Positions 1 through 8,179 of a DNA stretch of 64,000 nt are shown piece by piece. This DNA is from Streptomyces sp. NBC_00376 (GTDB lineage: Bacteria; Actinomycetota; Actinomycetes; Streptomycetales; Streptomycetaceae). Below the pieces are notes generated by a model, which searched no databases, was not told where the DNA came from, and was given only the letters and a program-made list of their open reading frames with translations. The stretch is from positions 1,240,001 to 1,304,000 of the forward strand of contig NZ_CP107960.1 in NCBI RefSeq assembly GCF_036077095.1, read 5' to 3'. Numbering within the stretch: position 1 is the stretch's first letter; each line of letters begins with the position of its first letter. Both the position numbers and the translations under genes were made by a program.

Positions 1-638
1 AGCTCCGCGGTGTCCTGGGACTTCTGGCCGATCTTGTCGAGGTTGCGGCCGCGCTCGAAGCCCTCCGCGCCGCGTTCGACGACGATCAGCGAGAGCCCCT
101 TCGCACCGCCCTCGGGGGTGGTCTTCGCCACGACGACGACCAGGTCGGCGAGGATGCCGTTGGAGATGAAGGTCTTGGAGCCGTTGAGCAGCCAGTGGTC
201 GCCCTTGTCCTCGGCGGTGGTGCGGATGCCCTGGAGGTCGGAGCCCGCGCCGGGTTCGGTCATGGCGATGGCGGTGATGGTCTCGCCGCTGCAGAATCCG
301 GGCAGCCAGCGCCGCTTCTGCTCGTCGGTGCCGAGGCCGGTGAGGTAGGGGCCGATGATGTCGTTGTGCAGCCCGAGCGCGAGGCCGGGGGTGCCGGCCC
401 GGGTGAACTCCTCGGCGAGGACGGCGCTGTAACGGAAGTCGGTGTTCCCGCCGCCTCCGTACTCCTCGGGCACGGCGAGGCCCAGCAGCCCCTGCCGGCC
501 GGCCGCGAGCCATGCCTCGCGCGAGACGATGCCGTCCTTCTCCCACTGCTCGTAGTGCGGGAGTACCTCCTTGGTGAGGAAGGTACGCACGGTCTCGCGG
601 AACGCTTCGTGCTCTTCGGTGAAGATCTGCCGCTGCAC
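1..638 (-). CDS. acyl-CoA dehydrogenase, C-terminus beyond window
   Basis: This is the N-terminal part (about 212 residues) of a flavin-dependent acyl-CoA dehydrogenase, which introduces the alpha,beta double bond in beta-oxidation of acyl-CoAs. The protein begins QRQIFTEEHEAFRETVRTFL and contains the family signature ITAIAMTEPGAGSDLQGI, the stretch that contacts FAD and substrate. The start is a GTG preceded by a strong AGGAGG ribosome-binding site. The gene runs off the left edge, so the catalytic glutamate in the C-terminal half cannot be checked. The CoA-transferase gene lies about 65 bases upstream on the same strand, so the two probably form a CoA-ester degradation operon. Specific substrate unknown. 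Confidence 0.93.
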   Translation of the reverse strand, partial: MQRQIFTEEHEAFRETVRTFLTKEVLPHYEQWEKDGIVSREAWLAAGRQGLLGLAVPEEYGGGGNTDFRYSAVLAEEFTRAGTPGLALGLHNDIIGPYLTGLGTDEQKRRWLPGFCSGETITAIAMTEPGAGSDLQGIRTTAEDKGDHWLLNGSKTFISNGILADLVVVVAKTTPEGGAKGLSLIVVERGAEGFERGRNLDKIGQKSQDTAE

Positions 639-702
639 TGGGGTCCTCCTGGGGCCGGTTCTTGACGGGGGGATGGGCCGGGCCGGTCGGGCCCGGTGGG
701 GG

Positions 703-1836
703 TCACGGCCCGGCGAGGCCGGGTACGTCCCAGTCGGCGGCGACGGCCTCGGTGTCCGCGCCGGGTCGAGCGGGCCCGCCGCGCACCGAGGCGGGGGTCA
801 CGGAGAAGCGCGGTGCGGGCGCGGGCTGGACGAGCCCGTCGTGCTCGACGAAGGTGGCGCGGGCGGCGAGGTGCGGGTGGTGCGGCGCCTCGCGGAGCGA
901 GAGGACGGGGGCGACGCAGGCGTCCGATCCCTCGAACACCTCGGTCCACTCGGCACGCGTACGGGTGCGGAACCGGTCGGCGACGACGGTGCGCAGCTCC
1001 TCCCACCGGCCGATGTCGCCCCGGTCCGGGGCTTCGTCCCCGATCCCGAGGAGCCGGCCGAACTCCTCGTAGAACCGCTGCTCCAGCGGCCCGACCGCCA
1101 TGTACTGGCCGTCGGCGGTCTCGTACGTGCCGTAGAACGGGCAGCCGCCGTCCAGGAGGTTGGAGCCGCGCCGGTCCTGCCAGCCGCCGGCCGCCAGCAT
1201 TCCGTGGATCATCATGGCGAGATGGCTGGCGCCGTCGACGATCGCCGCGTCCACGACCTGGCCCCGGCCGCCGGGGGTGCGGGCGTGCTGGAGGGCGGCG
1301 AGCACGCCGACGACGAGATAGAGCGAGCCGCCCGCGTAGTCGCCGACGAGATTGGCCGGGACGGTGGGCGGCTCGCCGGGCTTGCCGATCATGGAGAGGG
1401 TGCCGGTGAGCGCGATGTAGGCGATGTCGTGCCCGGCCCGTTCGGCGAGCGGTCCGTCCTGGCCCCAGCCGGTCATCCGCCCGTACACGAGGCGCGGGTT
1501 GCGGGCCAGAGCGGCGTCGGGACCGACGCCGAGGCGTTCGGCGACGCCCGGCCGGTAGCCCTCGATCAGGATGTCGGCGCGCTCGACCAGATCGAGCACC
1601 TTGGCGGCTCCGTCCTCGGCCTTGAGGTCGACGAGCACGGAGCGCTTGTTGCGGTTGGTGAGGTCGTACGCGGGATCGATGCCCAGCCCCGCACCGCCGG
1701 GCCGGTCGACCCTGACGACGTCGGCGCCGAGGTCGGCCAGGAGCATCGCGGCGAACGGACCGGGTCCGATGCCTGCCAGTTCGACCACCCGCACCCCTGT
1801 CAGCGGGCCGTGCGAGCCGTGCTCTGTCGTTGCCAT
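703..1836 (-). CDS. CaiB/BaiF family CoA-transferase (alpha-methylacyl-CoA racemase-like)
   Basis: A 377-residue class III CoA-transferase fold protein, closest in motif layout to alpha-methylacyl-CoA racemase, which epimerizes 2-methyl-branched acyl-CoAs. The N-terminus has the family signature GVRVVELAGIGPGPFAAMLLADLGADV. The racemase catalytic pair is visible: His136 in AGHDIAY and Asp166 in NLVGDYAGG. I recall these as the counterparts of His126/Asp156 in the mycobacterial enzyme. The ATG chosen has an AGGGGG ribosome-binding site; an in-frame upstream extension exists but lacks family similarity. It precedes the acyl-CoA dehydrogenase on the same strand, consistent with branched-chain or bile-acid-like side-chain degradation. 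It could instead be a true CoA-transferase. Confidence 0.9.
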   Translation of the reverse strand: MATTEHGSHGPLTGVRVVELAGIGPGPFAAMLLADLGADVVRVDRPGGAGLGIDPAYDLTNRNKRSVLVDLKAEDGAAKVLDLVERADILIEGYRPGVAERLGVGPDAALARNPRLVYGRMTGWGQDGPLAERAGHDIAYIALTGTLSMIGKPGEPPTVPANLVGDYAGGSLYLVVGVLAALQHARTPGGRGQVVDAAIVDGASHLAMMIHGMLAAGGWQDRRGSNLLDGGCPFYGTYETADGQYMAVGPLEQRFYEEFGRLLGIGDEAPDRGDIGRWEELRTVVADRFRTRTRAEWTEVFEGSDACVAPVLSLREAPHHPHLAARATFVEHDGLVQPAPAPRFSVTPASVRGGPARPGADTEAVAADWDVPGLAGP

Positions 1837-2038
1837 CGAGCCCCCTGCGGTATGACACAACTGATGTAACAGCGATGATGCTAAGAACGCACCGCGCTCC
1901 GCACAACCCCTTTGGCCGAGCAAGCGCTTAGTTCCGTCCTCGGGATCCTCCCCCATGGGGACCGCCCGGCCGCACACCGCCACGACCCCTCCGCTAGCCT
2001 CTGCCTGCCACATCGGCGCCGGCTCCGCGGAGGTACTC

Positions 2039-3229
2039 ATGAACGGGCAGAACGGGGCAGAACGCCCTTATGACGTGATCCTCTTCGGCGCCACCGGCTT
2101 CGTGGGTGCCCTCACCGCCGAATATCTCGCCGCCCACGCGCCCGCCGGCTGCCGCTGGGCCGTGGCCGGACGCGACCGGGCCAAGCTGGAGCGCCTGCGC
2201 GACCGTCTCGCCGCGATCGAGCCGCGCTGCGCGCAGCTCCCGCTGCTGCACGCCGACGCCGGGGACGAGCACTCGCTGCGCGAGCTCGCCGAGTCCGCCC
2301 ATGTGGTGGCCACGACGGTGGGCCCCTATCTCTGGTACGGCGAGAAGCTGGTCGCGGCCTGCGCCGAGGCGGGGACGGACTACGCGGACCTCACCGGTGA
2401 GGCGGAGTTCGTGGACCGGATGTATCTGAAGCACGACGCGCGGGCCCGCGAGACGGGGGCCCGGATCGTGCACGCCTGCGGTTTCGACTCCGTACCGCAC
2501 GACCTCGGGGTGTACTTCACCGTCCAGCAGCTGCCGCCGGACGTACCGCTGAGCGTCGACGGCTTCGTACGCAGCAACGCCGTCTTCTCCGGCGGTACGT
2601 TCGCCTCGGCGCTCACCGCGATGGGCCGCGGCCCGCGAATGCTGAGCGCCGCCCGGGAACGCCGGCTGCACGAGCCGCGGCTGGTCGCCCGCCGGGCCCG
2701 CGCCCCCCTCGGCACCCCGCACTTCAGCGCGGAGACCGGCACCTGGGCGCTCCCGCTGCCCACGCTGGACCCGCAGATCGTCGAACGCTCGGCGCGGGCG
2801 CTGGCCCGGTACGGCCCCGACTTCCGTTACCGCCACTTCGCCTCGGTCCGTCATCTGCCCGTGGCCCTCGGCGGCACGGCCGCGGTCGGCGCACTCCTGG
2901 GCGCCGCGCAGGTTCCGGCGGCCCGGTCGTGGCTGATGAACCGGTACGAGCCGGGCAAGGGGCCGGACGCGGAGCGCCGTCGGCGCAGCTGGTTCACCGT
3001 GCGCTTCGTCGGTGAGGGCGGCGGGCACCGGGTGTTCACCGAGGTCTCGGGCGGCGACCCCGGCTACGACGAGACGGCGAAGATGCTCGCCGAGTCCGCG
3101 CTCTGCCTCGCCCTGGACGAACTCCCGCCGGCATCGGGGCAGGTCACCACCGCCGCCGCGATGGGTGACGCGCTGCTGGAGCGGCTGCGCTCGGCCGGCC
3201 TGCGCTTCCGGGTCGCGGCGGCCCGCTGA
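2039..3229 (+). CDS. saccharopine dehydrogenase-like NAD(P)-dependent reductase (trans-acting enoyl reductase family)
   Basis: A 396-residue cytoplasmic reductase. The N-terminus is a Rossmann nucleotide-binding fold: VILFGATGFVGALTAEYL (GxTGxxG), followed by AVAGRDRAKLERL. The HACGFDSVPHDLGVY motif is typical of the saccharopine dehydrogenase-like enoyl reductases of actinobacteria; mycobacterial homologues act as trans-acting enoyl reductases in phenolic lipid synthesis. Length fits the family. The ATG has a GGAGG site about 6 bases upstream. It is transcribed divergently from the CoA-transferase, with about 200 bases between them. The true substrate here is not known; many actinobacterial members are uncharacterized. 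Confidence 0.85.
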   Translation: MNGQNGAERPYDVILFGATGFVGALTAEYLAAHAPAGCRWAVAGRDRAKLERLRDRLAAIEPRCAQLPLLHADAGDEHSLRELAESAHVVATTVGPYLWYGEKLVAACAEAGTDYADLTGEAEFVDRMYLKHDARARETGARIVHACGFDSVPHDLGVYFTVQQLPPDVPLSVDGFVRSNAVFSGGTFASALTAMGRGPRMLSAARERRLHEPRLVARRARAPLGTPHFSAETGTWALPLPTLDPQIVERSARALARYGPDFRYRHFASVRHLPVALGGTAAVGALLGAAQVPAARSWLMNRYEPGKGPDAERRRRSWFTVRFVGEGGGHRVFTEVSGGDPGYDETAKMLAESALCLALDELPPASGQVTTAAAMGDALLERLRSAGLRFRVAAAR

Positions 3230-3457
3230 GCCGACGCCCGGGGCGGCACGCACTCGTTCGGGTGATGTCGCCCCATGCCCCCGCCTCCTCGTTCCCCGGG
3301 TGAGCGGGCCGTGGCACCGCTTCGCGGGCTCCTCGGCCGCGCGGCACGGATCGGCGCTTTCACTACGATCTGCGTCCCGCAGGTCGGCGCACCCGGGCAT
3401 GCTCCCGATGCACAGCCCTGACCTGCGGCTATGCACACAGAGAGTCGGGGAAGAACC

Positions 3458-4408
3458 ATGACGGACAACACTGTGGCGGGTCACGAGGAACAGCCGGGGC
3501 GGGCGCTCGCCGGGTTGCTGAGGAACTGGTGGGAGTCGTCGGCGCGCGACGGCCGCGAGAAACCCACTCAGCAGTCGCTCGCCAAGCGGCTGGGGATCGA
3601 CCAGACCACCCTGTCGCGCTATCTGAATCCCGCTCATGCCTCCAACGCCCCGAGCCGGATCGTCGAGCAGCTGCACACGGCGCTGCGGGCACCGGCCGAC
3701 GACCTGGACCGGGCGCTCGCCCTCGCGCGCGCGGCGGCGGCCGGGAAGCGCCCGGCGGCCGCGGCCGCGCCCGGCCCGGCAGCCGCGCCCACCGGTCCGT
3801 CCGACGACCGCGACGCGGCGGCCCGCCGGCGGGGCCGCTCCCCCGTCGCGTACCCGGCCCTGGCCGTCGCATCGCTGCTCCTGCTCGTGCTCGGCGGCTT
3901 CGTGTGGTGGCTGGTGCCCACCACCACGGGACAGAGCGATGCCAAGGGCAGGGCGGGTGTCTCGGACCGGCCGTCGGAAGGCACGGACTGGCCGCTGGCC
4001 CGCAAGGGCGATGTGTTCTGGAAGGCGCGTACGGTGCGGCTGCTGCTGCGGGCGAACGGCTTCGACGTGAAGGTCGACGCCGACTACGGTCCGGCGACGG
4101 CCCAGGCCGTGAAGAAGTTCCAGGCGGCACATGGTCTGACCCCGGACGGCAAGGTCGGGAAGGACACCTGGCCGTTGCTGGTCATCACGGTCGACTCGCG
4201 CACGACCGAGCCCGATGCCATCACGGCGGTGCAGTACCTGCTGCACCACGCCGGGGCGCCGACCGACAGCACCGGTACGTACACGCCCTCGACCAGGCGG
4301 TCGCTCAAGGAGTTCCAGGAGTCCCGGAATCTGCCGGTGACGGGGGTCGGGGACGAGGCCACCTGGCGCGCGCTGCTCAACGCCCAGGGGCCGGATCAGC
4401 ACAAGTAG
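3458..4408 (+). CDS. membrane-anchored HTH and peptidoglycan-binding domain protein
   Basis: A 316-residue three-part protein. Residues about 20-75 form an XRE-like helix-turn-helix (QQSLAKRLGIDQTTLSRYL). After an Ala/Pro-rich linker there is one transmembrane helix at about residues 133-155 (LALAVASLLLLVLGGFVWWL). The outside part carries two PG_binding_1-type repeats: KARTVRLLLRANGFDVKVDADYGPATAQAVKKFQ and ITAVQYLLHHAGAPTDSTGTYTPSTRRSLKEF. Topology suggests the HTH is cytoplasmic and the repeats touch the wall, so it may link wall state to DNA (inference). The ATG used follows GGGGAAGAACC; another ATG 27 bases upstream has no ribosome-binding site. No obvious operon partner. Confidence 0.82.
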   Translation: MTDNTVAGHEEQPGRALAGLLRNWWESSARDGREKPTQQSLAKRLGIDQTTLSRYLNPAHASNAPSRIVEQLHTALRAPADDLDRALALARAAAAGKRPAAAAAPGPAAAPTGPSDDRDAAARRRGRSPVAYPALAVASLLLLVLGGFVWWLVPTTTGQSDAKGRAGVSDRPSEGTDWPLARKGDVFWKARTVRLLLRANGFDVKVDADYGPATAQAVKKFQAAHGLTPDGKVGKDTWPLLVITVDSRTTEPDAITAVQYLLHHAGAPTDSTGTYTPSTRRSLKEFQESRNLPVTGVGDEATWRALLNAQGPDQHK

Positions 4409-4445
4409 CCGCGGGCCGGGGCCGGGGCGGCCTTGCGCCGGGCAC

Positions 4446-4589
4446 TCAGAGTGCCCAGGAAACCAGCGTGCAGACCATCGAGACGGCCCAGGCCACTCCC
4501 GCGATCATCCCGAGGGTCATCCCTATAGCGACCCGGCGCTGAGCGAGATAGACGGTGCCGGGTCGTGTGGACGTTCTATGTTCGTTCAT
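4446..4589 (-). CDS. small membrane protein, 47 residues
   Basis: A very short gene read from the sequence. The peptide starts MNEHRTSTRPGTVYLAQRRV, has a basic N-terminal half and then one hydrophobic helix (IGMTLGMIAGVAWAVSMVC), ending in SWAL and TGA. This gives a single-pass membrane protein with the basic end inside. There is no strong ribosome-binding site, but the amphipathic/basic-then-hydrophobic layout and the use of an otherwise empty gap between convergent neighbours support coding. It is transcribed toward the HTH/peptidoglycan-binding gene. Function unknown; I do not recognise a family. Confidence 0.55.
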   Translation of the reverse strand: MNEHRTSTRPGTVYLAQRRVAIGMTLGMIAGVAWAVSMVCTLVSWAL

Positions 4590-4657
4590 GGGTACAAGCT
4601 TGCCGGTGATGATCGGCAAAAGGTATCCGTGCGCGTACTCACGCGCCCTGCCCGCTC

Positions 4658-5335
4658 TCAGGCGGTCGCCTCCCGCAGGGCCCGGCGGCAGAGCGAGTCG
4701 GCCCTGCGGGTGGTCTCCGGCTGACGGAAGTCGCGGGTCAGCAGCAGGGTGTGGGCGCAGGCGTTGTCCAGACCGGTCCGGTGCCCGACGGAGACGAAGA
4801 CGGGTTTGACGCCGTCCTGGGTACGCAGCGCCCGGCCCACCTCCTCCTCGCCGTCGAGCAGCGGCGACCAGTCACCACGGCGGGGCCCTGGTTGCTCGTA
4901 CGTGAAAGTGAACGGGTTCTTGGCGACGCCGATCACCGGGAGGCCGGTGAGCACCCCGAGGTGGCTGGCGAGTCCGAAGCGGCGCGGGTGCGCCCGGCCG
5001 TATCCGTCGCAGACGACGAGTCCGGGGTCGACCGGCAGGGATTCGAGCGCGGCCAGCACGGTCGGGATCTCGCGGAAGGCCAGGAGGCCGGGGATGTACG
5101 GGAAGGTGACCCGGCCGACGGCGGTGGTCTCGGCAACCACTTCGAACGTCGCCCCGTCGAGGACCACCGCCGCCGCGACGACGACGTCGCGCTCGTCGTC
5201 GTAGGCGACGTCGACCCCCGTGACCCGGCCGGAACCGGGCGGCGGGCCGACTTCGTCGAGCACCACCCGGGAACGCAAGGTGTCCTGGACGGCTCGGGCT
5301 TCGGCCTCGTCGGCGGGCATCGGAACGCTTGTCAT
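4658..5335 (-). CDS. nfi: endonuclease V (deoxyinosine-specific)
   Basis: A 225-residue endonuclease V, which nicks DNA (or RNA) one nucleotide 3' of deaminated adenine (inosine) to start alternative excision repair in the cytoplasm. The RNase H-like active site is complete: Asp42 in GVDVAY, Glu89 in LLAFRE and Asp110 in CDGYGRAHPRR. The spacing matches the E. coli triad Asp35/Glu83/Asp104. The substrate-wedge motif PYIPG is at residues 79-83. Length is normal. An internal ATG at codon 6 is an alternative start. It is a monocistronic-looking gene between a small membrane protein and a YciI gene. Confidence 0.95.
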   Translation of the reverse strand: MTSVPMPADEAEARAVQDTLRSRVVLDEVGPPPGSGRVTGVDVAYDDERDVVVAAAVVLDGATFEVVAETTAVGRVTFPYIPGLLAFREIPTVLAALESLPVDPGLVVCDGYGRAHPRRFGLASHLGVLTGLPVIGVAKNPFTFTYEQPGPRRGDWSPLLDGEEEVGRALRTQDGVKPVFVSVGHRTGLDNACAHTLLLTRDFRQPETTRRADSLCRRALREATA

Positions 5336-5460
5336 GGTGCGGCCGAGTCTAGCCAGGGCCCGTCCGGCGGCTCAGGGCCGGACGGGCCCTGGGGGCTCCC
5401 CGAGGAATGGGCCCGGAGTCCGCGTGGGCCCGTCCCGGCCCTACCCGTAGCCTGGCGATC

Positions 5461-5760
5461 ATGTTTGTACTCGAACTGACCTACACCGCCCCTGTCGAGC
5501 GCGTCGACGAGCTGATGCAGGACCATGTCGTCTGGCTGGACGCACAGTACGCGGCGGGGGTGTTCATCGCGTCGGGCCGCAAGAACCCGCGCGACGGCGG
5601 GGTGATCCTGGCCGTCGGCGACGACCGTGCACGGATCGAGGAGATCGTTTCGGAGGATCCGTTCTCGGTGCGGGGCGTGTGTGCCTACCGCATCACCGAG
5701 TTCATCGCGACGAAGACCGCGGACGAGCTCGCTCCCTACCGTCGGCAGCTGCCCGGATAG
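5461..5760 (+). CDS. YciI-family protein
   Basis: A 99-residue single-domain dimeric alpha/beta-barrel protein of the YciI family. It starts MFVLELTYTAPVERVDEL and keeps the His-Asp region of the fold (DHVVWLDAQYAAGVFIASG), with the Asp/Gly-rich RKNPRDGGVILAVGDD turn. YciI proteins are small, of mostly unknown function; some act in haloaromatic breakdown. The ATG is favoured because the domain begins right there, although there is no clear ribosome-binding site. A strong inverted repeat terminator follows immediately. Confidence 0.85.
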   Translation: MFVLELTYTAPVERVDELMQDHVVWLDAQYAAGVFIASGRKNPRDGGVILAVGDDRARIEEIVSEDPFSVRGVCAYRITEFIATKTADELAPYRRQLPG

Positions 5761-5767
5761 TGGAGCC

Positions 5768-5799
5768 CTTCCCCCGGAGCGGCCTCGCTCCGGGGGAAG
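5768..5799. terminator. bidirectional hairpin terminator
   Basis: A perfect 14-bp inverted repeat (CTTCCCCCGGAGCG and its complement) closes on the 4-base loop GCCT. It lies between the convergent YciI and beta-propeller genes, starting 8 bases past one stop and ending 11 bases from the other, so it can serve both strands. There is no long U-tract, as is usual for Streptomyces terminators. Confidence 0.85.
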
Positions 5800-5809
5800 C
5801 GGAACAGGC

Positions 5810-6910
5810 TCAGCGCCCCGTGCGTGCCACGCGTCCCTTCTCTCCCGCGGCCCAACAGCCGCCGTCCGGGGTGCAGTCGACGGTGTCGTACGAGCCGGTG
5901 TCGACCGTGCGCCAGGTGCGTCCGCCGTCCGTCGTGAGGTCGGTGCCGGTCGGGCCGACCGCCAGGGCTCCGGACCTGCTGTGCGGCAGCCAGGCGACGC
6001 CCGAGCGGTAGGCGGCCGTCGGGGTGACGGCCTGCTGCCAGGTGCGGCCGGCGTCGTCCGTCACGGCCGCGGCGTCCGGCGACGGCTCTCCGGCCCGGTA
6101 GTCGCCGCCGACCGCGATGCCGTGGTGGCGGTCGCGGAAGGCCAGTGCGAAGACGCCGCGGGCCGGGTCGCCGGCCGGGATCGTGGATTCGGTCGCGGTC
6201 CAGGTCAGCCCGCGGTCGGCGGAGTGCAGCACCCGCGCGGTGGCGGCGCCTCCGGTCGCGAGCCATACGTCCCTGGGGCCCGAGGAGACCAGGCACTGGC
6301 CGCCGGCGGCGAATCCCGCCTCGCCGGGCTGGGCGTCCGGCATGCCCGCGTCGGGCAGCACCCGCCAGCTCCGGCCGCCGTCCGCGGTGGACAGGATGCG
6401 GTACTTGCCGTCCACGGGATCGCTCATCGCCAGCCCGTGCCGGCTGTCGAAGAAGGTGAGGCAGTCGTAGAAGGCGCGTGCGTCGGTGTTGCGGAACGAC
6501 TCCGTCCAGGTCGCTCCCCCGTCGTCCGTGCGGAACACCCGGGACGCCTCGCCCTCACCGATGGCCAGGGCCACCGCGCGCCGGCCGTCGAACGCCTCGA
6601 TGTCGCGGAACTCCAGCGCCTCCGCGGCCGCGCCCGGCGGTGAGACGTCGCGCCAGCGCCTGCCCCCGTCGGACGTGCGCAGCACCGTGCCCTTGCTGCC
6701 CGCGACCCAGGCGGTGCGGCGGCTGACGGCGGCGAGGCCGCGGAAGCGGGCATCGGTTCCGGTGTCGGTGAGCGTCCAGGCCGGTCGTTCGCCGGGCCGG
6801 TGTCGTTCCCACGGTGTCGCCGCGGCTGCCGGTGTGGCCAGTGCCGCGGTCAGCGCCGCCGCACAGAGTCCCCATGACATCAGTCGTCTCGTCTTCCCCT
6901 TGACCCTCAT
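5810..6910 (-). CDS. secreted YCF48/BNR-type beta-propeller protein
   Basis: A 366-residue exported protein. Residues 1-32 are a Sec signal peptide (basic start, SWGLCAAALTAALATPAAAA, cleavage near AAA-TPW). The rest is a repeated beta-propeller with Asp-box/BNR turns such as RTSDGGRRWRDV, RTDDGGATWTES, STADGGRSWRV, HSADRGLTWTA, VTDDAGRTWQQ and TTDGGRTWRTV, six or more blades. This matches the photosystem II stability factor/YCF48-like and WD40/BNR-repeat families, which in bacteria are usually annotated as oxidoreductase or glycosyl hydrolase-like without a known reaction. No sialidase catalytic set is evident. Convergent to the YciI gene. Confidence 0.85.
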   Translation of the reverse strand: MRVKGKTRRLMSWGLCAAALTAALATPAAAATPWERHRPGERPAWTLTDTGTDARFRGLAAVSRRTAWVAGSKGTVLRTSDGGRRWRDVSPPGAAAEALEFRDIEAFDGRRAVALAIGEGEASRVFRTDDGGATWTESFRNTDARAFYDCLTFFDSRHGLAMSDPVDGKYRILSTADGGRSWRVLPDAGMPDAQPGEAGFAAGGQCLVSSGPRDVWLATGGAATARVLHSADRGLTWTATESTIPAGDPARGVFALAFRDRHHGIAVGGDYRAGEPSPDAAAVTDDAGRTWQQAVTPTAAYRSGVAWLPHSRSGALAVGPTGTDLTTDGGRTWRTVDTGSYDTVDCTPDGGCWAAGEKGRVARTGR

Positions 6911-7087
6911 GGCGCTGGAAGCTAGCCCACGAGCCCAGCCCGGTCCAGGGTGCGCAGCCGGAAAGTGACCGGGCGCGGCAGTGGGCGGTGATACAGCTCA
7001 CGCCACCTTCCGGTGCACGGATGAGGGACTTCCTTCGTCTGTATCAGTGCCGGGAACCGTTCATCTGGCCGAGAAAGGGAGCAGGTC

Positions 7088-7504
7088 TTGTCCACCGCTA
7101 TCGAGCAGTCCGTGCAGGCCCGCATGGTCGCATCCGCACCGCGGATGGAGACCCTTCCCGCCACCCTGCATTACGACCCCAAGGATCCGTTCGCCGTGCG
7201 TATGGCGTTTCCCGCCCCCGCGACCCTGGAGGGCACCGAGGTCGCCTGGGAGTTCTCCCGTGAGCTGCTGGCGGCGGGGATGGACGGGGCGGCCGGTGTC
7301 GGGGACGTACGCGTCAGGCCGTTCGGTTACGACCGTACGGTCCTGGAGTTCCACGCCGCCGAGGGCATCGCGATGGTGCACGTCCGCACGGCGGAGCTGC
7401 GCCGTTTTCTGGGGCGGGCGCAGGAAATGGTGCCCGTCGGCGACGAGCACCGGTTCCTGGATCTCGACCGCGGCCTGACCGATCTGCTCGGCGGCCCCTG
7501 CTGA
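7088..7504 (+). CDS. ssgD: SsgA-like sporulation/cell division protein, probably SsgD
   Basis: A 138-residue SsgA-like protein (SALP). This family is restricted to morphologically complex actinobacteria and controls septum site and wall remodelling during sporulation. The SALP core is clear: ATLHYDPKDPFAVRMAFPAP, then WEFSRELLAAG and GDVRVRPFGYDRTVLEF. The TTG start gives the expected family N-terminus STAIEQSVQARMV and sits behind AAAGGGAGCAGG; the next ATG would delete it. From memory the sequence is nearest to SsgD of S. coelicolor, so the symbol is tentative. It stands alone, with the ATP-binding gene convergent downstream. Confidence 0.85.
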   Translation: MSTAIEQSVQARMVASAPRMETLPATLHYDPKDPFAVRMAFPAPATLEGTEVAWEFSRELLAAGMDGAAGVGDVRVRPFGYDRTVLEFHAAEGIAMVHVRTAELRRFLGRAQEMVPVGDEHRFLDLDRGLTDLLGGPC

Positions 7505-7560
7505 GAGCTCGCGTCCGGCGGGCCGATCGCCGGGCGGGGAGGGCCGGGACGGTATGGGCG

Positions 7561-8022
7561 TCAGCTGTGGAGTAAGGCCCAGGCCTTGCAGCCGCCGGAC
7601 GGGGTCAGCGCGGGCGCCAGCCCCCAGTCCCCGCCGTACGCGTCGACCACGGCGGCCAGCAGCCACATGCTGTCGCTGCGGCGCTCGCGGCATTCCTCGG
7701 ACTTCAGGGCCGAGTTGTGCGGGGGGTGCTGGTCGTAGAGCGTGATGCGGAGCGCGTCGAACTGCCAGTGCACCCGCAGCAGCATCTCCCGCTCCGGGGT
7801 GAACCGGTAGGCGGTGGCGACCAGTTCGGATGCGGCGAGTACGGCAGTCTCCCGGAGTCCCGTGAGGCCGTGCCGGGTGAGAAGGTCACCCACGGCACCG
7901 CGTGCGAGGCCGGCGCAGAAGGCGCCGCCGGGCAGTGCGAACGAATAACTCAGGTTGTCCGCCACCGGTGGGTGGGGTCCGGCAGGTGCGGGGGCCGGCA
8001 GACAACGCAGCGCGCCTTTCAT
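7561..8022 (-). CDS. ATP-binding protein (HATPase, RsbW/AbaA-like), with a TTA codon
   Basis: A 153-residue protein with a degenerate GHKL/HATPase fold like anti-sigma kinases: ETAVLAASELVATAYRFTPEREMLLRVHW corresponds to the N-box helix, and RITLYDQHP to the G1 region. The lid and G2 glycines are weak, so ATP binding may be reduced. It lies divergent from an XRE regulator plus DUF397 protein, a layout seen in Streptomyces whiJ/abaA-type regulatory loci. The fourth-last codon (7573-7575) is TTA in frame, which in Streptomyces is read only by the bldA tRNA and so ties expression to development. Start is an ATG with a weak ribosome-binding site; a GTG 12 bases upstream is possible. Confidence 0.75.
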   Translation of the reverse strand: MKGALRCLPAPAPAGPHPPVADNLSYSFALPGGAFCAGLARGAVGDLLTRHGLTGLRETAVLAASELVATAYRFTPEREMLLRVHWQFDALRITLYDQHPPHNSALKSEECRERRSDSMWLLAAVVDAYGGDWGLAPALTPSGGCKAWALLHS

Positions 8023-8056
8023 CAAGATGCTCACATTTCGGTAATTGTGGTGACGA

Positions 8057-8085
8057 TCACACGCGGGCGCGGTCGCCCCGTGTGA
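8057..8085. promoter_or_regulatory. imperfect inverted repeat in divergent promoter
   Basis: TCACACG and CGTGTGA form perfect 7-bp outer arms, with further pairing GGGCG/CGCCC inside. It lies between the ATP-binding gene and the XRE gene, next to the 21-bp palindrome. It may be a second operator or an RNA hairpin. Confidence 0.4.
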
Positions 8086-8089
8086 GACT

Positions 8090-8110
8090 TGCGCTACCGA
8101 CCGTAGCGCA
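8090..8110. promoter_or_regulatory. 21-bp palindrome, candidate operator
   Basis: TGCGCTAC and GTAGCGCA are perfect 8-bp arms around a 5-base spacer. It sits in the divergent promoter between the ATP-binding gene and the XRE gene, 70 bases before the XRE start. The second regulator set in this window has a palindrome of the same 21-bp size in the same place. Likely an autoregulatory site for the XRE protein (inference). Confidence 0.6.
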
Positions 8111-8179
8111 CCGAGGAGCACAGTGCTACTACTTGTGCGGTTCCGGTCATTTCACTCCCACCCCGAAAGGGACCGCACC

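Noticed and set aside
260..1906. Long Arg/Pro-rich minus-strand frame across the CoA-transferase and dehydrogenase
   Set aside because: It is in the wrong frame over two well-supported genes and has the Arg/Pro composition typical of shadow frames in high-GC DNA.
1994..4402. 800-codon minus-strand frame antisense to the reductase and HTH genes
   Set aside because: Low-complexity shadow; the plus-strand genes have recognisable domains and ribosome-binding sites.
5810..6910. Sialidase based on BNR/Asp-box repeats
   Set aside because: No arginine triad or other sialidase catalytic residues could be placed; the YCF48-like assignment is safer.
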